A DNA stretch of 39,103 nt. Origin: Marinifilum sp. (lineage in GTDB: Bacteria; UBA9089; CG2-30-40-21). Shown in pieces: positions 32,896 through 39,103 of the stretch (position 1 is its first letter; each line of letters opens with the position of its first letter). A model generated the notes under the pieces. That model did not search any database, was not told where the DNA came from, and saw only the letters and a program-made list of their open reading frames with translations. The position numbers and the translations under genes are program-made. The stretch lies in assembly GCA_020717845.1 (NCBI GenBank), contig DYDG01000015.1:1-39103 (forward strand). The letters run 5' to 3'.

Positions 32896-34635
32896 ATGAA
32901 AACCGATTTATCTCAATCTAAAATAGCATTAAAGCCATATCTGGAAATCATTAAAAATCATTGTGAACAATTGACGAATGAGGAACTTGCGGATGTTATC
33001 CTTCGTCTTGCCCAGGAGGTTCCTGTTGAAAAACGAGTGAGCTTCCTGAATAAGATTGAATCTTGTCTGCCTGGTTCGCCATCAATTAAGAAAACTGACC
33101 CCAATCTTCAAGAAGAAATTCTCATCAATATCACCGCTCTAAGGGAAGAGATTGAAGAGAGAATAGCCTCTATTGATGATGGAAGTTATTGGGATGACAA
33201 TTGTGATGATGAGGATTATAACGATAACGAGGACCCGGAATATATAACCGATGATAATATCAGTGAATTAGACCAGTTCTTCCTGGAGGCAGAGAGCTTC
33301 TTTCTGGAAGATCAACTACAGACAGCCCGGAAAATTTATCAACATCTTTTTCATGTCCTTAATGATCTTGATGGCATAGAGGACTCTTTTTTGGGTAGGA
33401 GTTCTATAGATATCAGGGAAGCGAGGGCAAGGTATTGCCGCTCGATTTATGAGACCTCAGATGGGAAGCAACAAATAGATGAACTCCTTAAGGCAATGAA
33501 TATCCATGCTCCGATGAGTCGCTATGGCTTGAATCTATCCGAAGAAAGTTATCCCCTGATGCAGGATGTTATTGATGCGAAAAGGGATGATCTGAAATCC
33601 TGGGACTCTTTTTTACCAGCCTGGAAGGAAGCGTTAACAGGTTGCCAGACTGATAGAGCCGAAGTTTTATTGATGGAGGCAGTCAACTGGCTTGAAGGAA
33701 TTGAAGGTGTTGCTCGTCTGGCAAGAAACTGGAAGGCAGCACAGCCTCGGGGCTATCTGTTCTGGATTCAGTTTCTTGCAGAAAAAGGTGATTGGACAGG
33801 TGTTCTGGCAATAGCTCAGGAGGCATTGGATTCCTTACCCAAAGATGGCTTTCGGGTCCAGGTCTCACAATATCTAATTCAAGCTGCTCAGGAGCTTGGG
33901 GAAGAAAAACTCATTTTGCAGGGAAAACGCGAGAGGTTTTTCTCTTCTGAGGAGGAACAGGATTTGCTCGGTTTGCTCGATGAGGCTATAAGACAAAATC
34001 TGCGTACCAAGGAGCTTGAAAATGCACTGGAATTCTTACAGGAACACAAACGTCCAGGGGATACTGGAAATGAATTATATGTTAAGGCATTGTTAATGTC
34101 CGGGAAGTTGAACGAGGCGTTTTGTGAGGGGAAAAAGGAAGAGGCTGTTGGCTGGTCCAATGGGAAAGCAGGAATCGTTTTTGGCAGCACCTTGTTTGTG
34201 CTCACAGATTACTCTAAGCAGGCAGTGACGATTACAAAACTACTGCAACAATATGCTGAAAGCAAGTCACGGTATTATCCCTCTGCCCAGAATCAGGAAA
34301 TCAGCACAACCGTTTATAAGGAGATCCTGAAAGGACTGGAGCAGTTTAGCCCTACAGAATCAGAAAAGAATGAGTTCCTTGACTGGGCAGCCAAAATCGG
34401 TTGTAACCGCATCAACCACATCGTCTCTAACAAACATAGAGCGGCTTATTCAAGGGCAGCCGAAGTCCTTGGGGCATTAGCTGAATGTTATCTCTTGCTG
34501 GGCGATAGGAATAAAGCGGATAACATATTACGAGATTTTTATGAGATTAAGTTTAAGCGTTACAGCGCCTTTCGCGATGAGGTAAAACAAGTTATGAAGT
34601 CCTCCGAATTGCTCAAAGGTCTTCACTTTATATAG
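32896..34635 (+). CDS. Unrecognised helical, TPR-like protein (579 aa)
   Basis: I do not recognise a named family. The first 70 residues are helical (NEELADVILRLAQEVPVEKRVSFLNKIESCL). A strongly acidic linker follows (DDGSYWDDNCDDEDYNDNEDPE) and the rest is a chain of amphipathic helices with A/L/G spacing (FFLEDQLQTARKIYQHLF, RNWKAAQPRGYLFWIQFLAEKGDWTGVLAIAQEAL), so an alpha-solenoid of TPR type is likely. There is no signal peptide or membrane helix, so it is probably cytoplasmic. The chosen ATG at 32896 has AGGAAAA upstream; a GTG at 32857 gives 13 more residues without a binding site. It follows the deaminase-like gene by 80 bases on the same strand. Confidence 0.65.
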   Translation: MKTDLSQSKIALKPYLEIIKNHCEQLTNEELADVILRLAQEVPVEKRVSFLNKIESCLPGSPSIKKTDPNLQEEILINITALREEIEERIASIDDGSYWDDNCDDEDYNDNEDPEYITDDNISELDQFFLEAESFFLEDQLQTARKIYQHLFHVLNDLDGIEDSFLGRSSIDIREARARYCRSIYETSDGKQQIDELLKAMNIHAPMSRYGLNLSEESYPLMQDVIDAKRDDLKSWDSFLPAWKEALTGCQTDRAEVLLMEAVNWLEGIEGVARLARNWKAAQPRGYLFWIQFLAEKGDWTGVLAIAQEALDSLPKDGFRVQVSQYLIQAAQELGEEKLILQGKRERFFSSEEEQDLLGLLDEAIRQNLRTKELENALEFLQEHKRPGDTGNELYVKALLMSGKLNEAFCEGKKEEAVGWSNGKAGIVFGSTLFVLTDYSKQAVTITKLLQQYAESKSRYYPSAQNQEISTTVYKEILKGLEQFSPTESEKNEFLDWAAKIGCNRINHIVSNKHRAAYSRAAEVLGALAECYLLLGDRNKADNILRDFYEIKFKRYSAFRDEVKQVMKSSELLKGLHFI

Positions 34636-34785
34636 TCAAAAGGGCACGGACAGCGTTTTAATAAGAAAGTATTGACGCAATATCTCTCCCAGATTTAGAA
34701 CGTTTCGCTTTTGAAAAATCGTAACTATAGAGTGGGCACAGCCTAATGGCATTAACTTAAGCATAACCCATTATCTCTCAATAGA

Positions 34786-36271
34786 TTAGGCAGCGAGACG
34801 GTCAGATTGAGCATAGTGTCCACCTCCTTTGTTTTTGGCTTTTCCATCATTAGGACGTGGATAATATCGACCAGGTCGTTTAAGTATTTTAGCTGCCTTT
34901 ATCCGTTTTATAGTATCTCTGTAAATCCGAATCAATTTGAGAGGTGCACCAACAGCCATTTGTGGTAAAGCATCCTGAATAGCTCGTACTGCTTCCAAAA
35001 AACTTAAATCCACAGCATAACACCCTTCTTCTTCAGCTGCCTCTGTCATTAGCCAACGAACCAGATTGTTCAACATTAGTTGAGTGTAATTCTCTTTTTC
35101 TACACCCTCCTTAGTCTGTGAACGTATATTTTGAATATCTATAACATGCTTAAGCTCACGATAAACTGTCTCTATCTGCCAGCGTCTATGATATAAAGCT
35201 ACAATCTCCTCTGCTGTCGCAACAGACTCATCCATAATACTCGTAAGCAAATAGGATGCTCTAAATCCTGGAAACTGGTACTTGATCCATCGAACCTGAA
35301 AACTTTCAGGAAGTTCAGGCCAATCTTTTCTAACTGACTTGCTGGGACAAAATTCTATAATCGCTTCATTATCACTTATCCAGCGAATTACTTTATAATG
35401 TAAATCCTTAGGTGCTCGCATCACAAAGGCAATCTTTCCATTTAACATCTTCCAAATAGCCCAATAACTGAAAAAACCACGATCCAATAAAAGTAAATCT
35501 CCTAACTTTCGTTTCAAAAGCAACTTATACAATGCTGCATGCTCACTAGTGTCGCGTCAAGCTTAATCTGTCGCATGTAGTAGAGACGCAAAATCTTGCG
35601 TCTCTACATTAGGAAAAGGCAGGGACAAGCCCTGCAGCTACATTATAAACTATCCGACACTTGAGACTTGACATGACACTAGACTTATAAGGAGCTATTA
35701 CAAAGTCTATGCAAAATCCAGTAAATACAGAAATCACTGCCACTAACCGAGCCTGAGCTTTTTTGCTTTGTCCTTTCTGGTTAGATGGTCCTCCAAATTC
35801 CTTCAATATCTCTTTGCTTGGAGGCAAATCCTCGACAGTTCCATCTACTGCGTAAACTTGATAACCTTTCCATTCCAACATAGCTGGGAATTTCTCTAAA
35901 AAACGTCCTCTTAGAACCTCAAACAACTTGCAAAAAAACTCAATTGGTAACTTGCTTCGGGCATTACAAAAAGCTGCTGGGCTTACTGCTTTCAACGGCA
36001 TATCTGCAAAATTGAGACGAATTGCTTCCCAAAATTCTGACAGTGCATTTGCCATTGAGCTACACTCTAAACTTGCAAGCATCATTAACCATACTATTAC
36101 TTCAGGAATTAGAATCCGTTGCCGCTTGGGCTTTTCAATAGTTTCATTCGCTACTCGTTTAAACTCTAAAGGTTCTAAAATGTTACGAAATATAGTCAAC
36201 CCATGCTGGCAAAATAATCCTAAAGCTTTCCTATGCACATTGCCGATATATACATTATCAGTATATTTCAT
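34786..36271 (-). pseudogene. IS4-type DDE transposase split by a palindromic insertion
   Basis: The N-terminal part (start 36271, AGGAGGGG just upstream) has the IS4 N-terminal domain (RQRILIPEVIVWLMMLASLE) and first catalytic Asp143 (YAVDGT). The C-terminal part carries Asp219 (LLLLDRGFFS) and Glu323 in YHRRWQIETVYRELK, the Y-x2-R-x3-E-x6-K signature. The two parts are in different frames, separated by 133 extra bases (insertion plus duplicated CTAG). Removing them joins APYKSS directly to EHAALYKLL in frame and gives a complete 450-residue protein. As it stands the N-terminal frame ends inside the insertion at 35609, so transposition in cis is probably lost. Confidence 0.9.
35550..35678. 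mobile_element. 129-bp palindromic element inserted in the transposase gene
   Basis: The ends are inverted copies of TGTC-R-Y-GTCAAG, flanked on both sides by CTAG (35546-35549 and 35679-35682). Because CTAG is itself symmetrical, a TA duplication fits equally well. Inside are a perfect 12-bp hairpin GTAGAGACGCAA/TTGCGTCTCTAC (35580-35607), also found in the DUF2723 gene, and GGCAGGGACAAGCCCTGCAG (35618 on), also found at 38908 on. No coding capacity, so it is MITE-like. Confidence 0.85.
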
Positions 36272-36413
36272 AATTACCCCTCCTACCGATGGTTTTCTCA
36301 AACTAATATAACCTTCGGTTTTGGAGGGGTTTTTCTTTAATCCCTTAAGTTAATGCCATTAGGCGATGTCCCCAGTTTCGCCAGTTTCGCTGTCAAATCA
36401 CAAGTGACATGGC

Positions 36414-38054
36414 TTAGTTTGCATTTTCTATAAGATACTGTAAAACCTCAAGTTCATGCTTGTCAAACCAAATATAATTACAGCAGCCACAAAAGTCTAT
36501 TTCAATTGGATAGACCAGTGAATAAAATTTTCGTATCATCATCTTTTTACAAGATGGGCAATTAAGGGAAAATTTAGCCTCCACTTGCTCAGTTTTCTTT
36601 CTCCTTTCTTTTTCTCTTATCTCAAGCTGATAAAATTTTGCAAATTTAGCTATTTCTTCTGAAAAACCTTGCTCCCTTCGCGAGAGAATCCTCATTACCT
36701 TAGACTTTTCCACAAGTAGCCCTTCACAGTAATTACAACGCCAAATAGGTGCTCCCTCGTAAAGTATTTCAGCAAGCTCCATCTTGCAGTGGGGACATAA
36801 AAAATTAGATACCTGATCATCTTTAAGATATCCTTTAAACATTCGGCGTAAGCTTTCGTCCTCAAAGGCAGGAATTACTTTATCTTCACCTTCCTTATGT
36901 ACCCAATTATCTGGTCTAAGCCAGCTTAGTTTAGAAAGCTCTAATAGAGAAAACGGCCCTGTCCACTTGCCCTCTTCATCAAGAGCAAGCCACCCCTGTT
37001 TTTTTAGAGAAGCCTTAGAGGGAAGGACTGTACTATCAGCAGGGCTTATTAATCTATCCGGGGCTTTCATTGCTTCCTCTAATATCTCAATATCTGCTTT
37101 AACCATTTCTAATAAAATATCAATCCGTTTTTTTACCGGTGGATGGGTAGAGAAAAGATATCCCAACAACCCATTATTTTCATCAAATGAACTACAAAGA
37201 GGGTTCATAAAGAAGATAGGAGATAGAGCCCCATAACCTATCATTCTATTGTTTCTTGAGATAGTATATATAGCCTCAGCTAAGGATAATGGATCTCGAG
37301 TTAATCTCACTGCCACAGCATCAGCTCGATATTCATGCTGTCTGGAAATAAATATTTTCATTGCTTCGCTCATAGTCTGAACAATAGAAGTGATAATATA
37401 AACAATAATGAAAAAAGGTATATCTTCTCCATTCAATCTATCTTTAATCATTGCCCGACTGCCTTTTAATATTTCGGCATATAAACCAAAGAGGACGCTG
37501 ATTATCGTAGTTATAAGGCAGTCGCCAGAAATAATATGAGCCATCTCATGACCAATTATCGTCACAAGCTGTTGTCTTTTGAGTTTAGAAAGAAGACCTT
37601 CAGTTACTCCAATAATTGGAGTTTCTTTAAAATACATTATAGAAAAAGCATTCATCGAAGTTGTAGGAATAACCACACATCTTACTTCCTGCCCTCCTGT
37701 AGCTACTCTCACTTCTTCAACAATATTTCTCAACCGTTGATGATAAGTATCATTAATATCCAAAGACTGGGCATTGAGAACTCTCAATATTTTTGGGACA
37801 GTATCTCTATTAAAAGATATGTGCCAATGAATAATACCAACAATGAGAGCAATGCCTAAAATCACCGTTATTCCATTAAAACCAAGGAAAAGACTCTCAG
37901 CAAAGGGATGCTTCCAAATGATTATAACAGTTGGGAAGCTAATTACAATTGCTAAAATCCAGATAAAAAAGAAGTAACAAACAATCAACATTAGCAAAAG
38001 CAAACCTATAACCCATTTCTTTCTTTGCTCAATCTCAACATGAGACAAGTGCAT
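36414..38054 (-). CDS. M48-type membrane metallopeptidase with GYF and zinc-ribbon C-terminus (546 aa)
   Basis: Two N-terminal membrane segments (15-45, 53-78) precede an M48 peptidase domain with HEMAH (His169, Glu170, His173) and the third ligand Glu241 in RQHEYRADA. This arrangement is that of HtpX-like proteins acting on damaged membrane proteins. Beyond about residue 340 it differs from plain HtpX: a GYF_2-like module (GWLALDEEGKWTGPFSLLELSKL) and two Cys-rich zinc ribbons (CPHCKMELA ... CNYC; CPSCKKMMI ... CGCC, the latter TFIIB-type). AGGAGC precedes the ATG by 5 bases. It follows lemA by 9 bases, so the two form an operon; LemA/HtpX-type pairs are common, and joint envelope quality control is likely. 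Confidence 0.88.
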   Translation of the reverse strand: MHLSHVEIEQRKKWVIGLLLLMLIVCYFFFIWILAIVISFPTVIIIWKHPFAESLFLGFNGITVILGIALIVGIIHWHISFNRDTVPKILRVLNAQSLDINDTYHQRLRNIVEEVRVATGGQEVRCVVIPTTSMNAFSIMYFKETPIIGVTEGLLSKLKRQQLVTIIGHEMAHIISGDCLITTIISVLFGLYAEILKGSRAMIKDRLNGEDIPFFIIVYIITSIVQTMSEAMKIFISRQHEYRADAVAVRLTRDPLSLAEAIYTISRNNRMIGYGALSPIFFMNPLCSSFDENNGLLGYLFSTHPPVKKRIDILLEMVKADIEILEEAMKAPDRLISPADSTVLPSKASLKKQGWLALDEEGKWTGPFSLLELSKLSWLRPDNWVHKEGEDKVIPAFEDESLRRMFKGYLKDDQVSNFLCPHCKMELAEILYEGAPIWRCNYCEGLLVEKSKVMRILSRREQGFSEEIAKFAKFYQLEIREKERRKKTEQVEAKFSLNCPSCKKMMIRKFYSLVYPIEIDFCGCCNYIWFDKHELEVLQYLIENAN

Positions 38055-38063
38055 CTTTTGCTC

Positions 38064-38615
38064 CTAAAACTTGACTTTGGGCACTGCTTTTTGAGAAGAA
38101 TCATCTATTTTGAAAAATTCCTCTCCGGTGAATTTAGAAAGGTTGGCAATGATGTTAGCTGGTATGCTTTGAATCATAGCATTATATTTCATTACTTCAT
38201 CATTATAAAACTGGCGTGCAAAGGAAATCATATTCTCGGTTGAGGTGAGTGATTCCTGCAAAGAAAGCATATTTTGATCAGCTTTTAGGTTAGGGTAATT
38301 CTCTACCACAGCAAATAGAGATCTGAGACTCTGGGTAAGAAAGTTTTCTGCCATGGTCTGCTCCTGTAGTCCAGAAGCATCTACAGCCTGACTCCTGGCC
38401 TTGATTACCTCTTCTAATGTTCCTCTCTCATGGGACATATACCCCTTGGCTACCTCAACTAAATTGGGAATAAGGTCATATCTTCTCTTCAATTGAACAT
38501 CAATCTGTGACCAGGCATTTTTGATACTCGTTCTGTATCTGATTAGCTGATTATAAGTAACGATAAACCAGACGATAGGTGACCCCAATACTATTAATGG
38601 TATAATAGACTCCAT
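38064..38615 (-). CDS. lemA: LemA family protein (183 aa)
   Basis: An N-terminal membrane helix (IIPLIVLGSPIVWFIVTYNQLI) is followed by the LemA hallmark NAWSQIDVQLKRRYDLIPNLVEVAKGY and HERGTLEEVIKARSQAV, then AVVENYPNLKADQNMLSLQESLTSTENMISFARQFYNDEV. Length and order match the family, which has a short N-terminal tail and a helical bundle. Function is not firmly known; it commonly partners with membrane peptidases, as here. AGGAGG lies 6 bases before the ATG. Confidence 0.95.
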   Translation of the reverse strand: MESIIPLIVLGSPIVWFIVTYNQLIRYRTSIKNAWSQIDVQLKRRYDLIPNLVEVAKGYMSHERGTLEEVIKARSQAVDASGLQEQTMAENFLTQSLRSLFAVVENYPNLKADQNMLSLQESLTSTENMISFARQFYNDEVMKYNAMIQSIPANIIANLSKFTGEEFFKIDDSSQKAVPKVKF

Positions 38616-38647
38616 CTTTTTCCTCCTTAAAAAATTTATTGACCTAC

Positions 38648-38811
38648 TTAAAATGCCTTTTTCACTGCCCTTATGGTTTCTTCAATATCCTCAAATGTAT
38701 GGGCTAATCCTATAAACCATGCCTCAAGCCGTGATGGGGGTAGATAGATGGCATTATCCAGCATATAATTAAAAAATGAGGCATATCTCTTGGGAAATTG
38801 GGGGAGAATTC
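38648..38811 (-). pseudogene. hemL: 3' remnant of hemL (glutamate-1-semialdehyde aminotransferase)
   Basis: The minus strand ends with YASFFNYMLDNAIYLPPSRLEAWFIGLAHTFEDIEETIRAVKKAF and a stop (38648), given here as continuous text in two parts: YASFFNYMLDNAIYLPPS and RLEAWFIGLAHTFEDIEE. This is the C-terminal end of HemL, an enzyme of tetrapyrrole synthesis. Upstream of about 38811 the frame becomes unrelated and the catalytic Lys region is absent, so only the last 50-odd residues remain. It sits 32 bases before lemA in the same direction. An assembly join rather than real decay is possible. Confidence 0.75.
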
Positions 38812-38874
38812 GGGACAGCGACTATTTATCGTATCTTGGTTCAAGCTATTGAACTTTTTTGGGTCTACCTATAG

Positions 38875-39017
38875 TGGTTCATAACATTTGAATTTGCAAG
38901 TTAAAGGGGCAGGGACAAGCCCTGCAGCTACAATGTAGCTGCAACCTGCCAGAGGGGGGCTCCCTCCTTGTAGTTGCGACTATTAAAGCAGCCCACAAAT
39001 TCAAATGTTATGAACCA
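38875..39017. mobile_element. MITE-like element with perfect 22-bp terminal inverted repeats
   Basis: TGGTTCATAACATTTGAATT (38875 on, 22 bases to 38896) is perfectly inverted at 38996-39017. Inside are GGCAGGGACAAGCCCTGCAG (from 38908), shared with the element in the transposase, and GTAGCTGCAACCTGCCAGAG (38935-38954), shared with 11299 and 12932. A hairpin of the 18-bp type with a longer stem (GAGGG..CCCTC) follows. It carries no gene. Confidence 0.75.
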
Positions 39018-39080
39018 ATAGGCTTTGCCATTAATATCCGACCCAATAATCCCTCTAATCTTCAGAACTCCTGACATCAC
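39018..39080 (-). pseudogene. Possible truncated gene start before the palindromic element
   Basis: GGGAGG at 39094..39089 is followed by GTG (39080) and ATG (39077) codons opening MSGVLKIRGIIGSDINGKAYW. The frame then runs into the element at 39017 and stops inside it. I do not recognise the product. It may be chance. Confidence 0.2.
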
Positions 39081-39103
39081 TCTGCTAACCTCCCGAAAAA
39101 TAA

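Larger units (their letters stand above)
34741..36364 (-). mobile_element. IS4-family insertion sequence, interrupted
   Basis: Perfect 21-bp terminal inverted repeats beginning GCCTAATGGCATTAACTTAA (34741-34761 and 36344-36364) enclose one transposase gene on the minus strand. Total length is 1624 bp, or 1491 bp without the 133-bp insertion inside it. I find no matching target duplication directly outside the repeats. The words GGG.ACA next to both ends hint that the true termini may extend slightly further. Confidence 0.85.

Noticed and set aside
34720-36385. Target-site duplication around the IS4-type element
   Set aside because: The bases just outside the two 21-bp inverted repeats do not match as direct repeats, so none is claimed.

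Overview
The window looks like a chromosomal segment of an uncultivated, moderately AT-rich, Gram-negative-type bacterium. Pointers are a PorV/UPF0164-type outer-membrane protein, lipoproteins with clear lipoboxes, giant secreted proteins ending in FlgD-like or type IX-like sorting tails, and many small palindromic repeats between genes. This mix is familiar from candidate phyla such as Desantisbacteria, Omnitrophota or WOR-3-like lineages. That placement is inference, because no 16S rRNA or phylogenetic marker is present beyond RNase J.

Layout. 1-5053 (minus): the start of an unidentified membrane protein that runs off the window, and a 1615-residue secreted repeat protein with a FlgD-like tail. 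5678-12356 (plus): an 1827-residue secreted LVIVD-propeller/Ig protein with its own sorting tail, then a PorV-like barrel. 12495-12885: wreck of another sorting-tail protein. 13121-16089 (minus): RNase J and an M16 peptidase, coupled through TAATG, behind a strong promoter. 16260-20071 (plus): promoter, degenerate tRNA-Arg(CCU), two tandem CsgG-like lipoproteins, and a DUF2723 glycosyltransferase-like membrane protein with TPRs. 20306-22126 (minus): Kup potassium transporter. 22458-29811 (plus): a 1912-residue PQQ-propeller/FN3 protein and a REC-GAF-HD-GYP regulator. 30051-34635 (plus): tRNA-Gly(GCC), a short ArgA-type acetyltransferase, an orphan group II intron domain V/VI, an exported adenosine-deaminase-like protein with an odd N-terminus, and an unrecognised protein. 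34741-36364: an IS4-type element whose transposase is split by a 133-bp palindromic insertion. 36414-39103 (minus): M48 peptidase, LemA, a hemL remnant and a second palindromic element.

Biology. The main theme is the cell surface: three very large secreted proteins or their remains, a PorV-like candidate export partner, two CsgG-like lipoproteins, a membrane glycosyltransferase-like protein and a c-di-GMP-type regulator. The second theme is small palindromic DNA. An 18-bp hairpin unit with covarying stems occurs in intergenic elements and also, as in-frame triplets, inside two of the giant secreted proteins. A different palindrome lies inside the DUF2723 gene and inside the element that splits the transposase. 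I regard this palindrome-to-protein traffic, together with the orphan intron domain V, as the most unusual content of the window.
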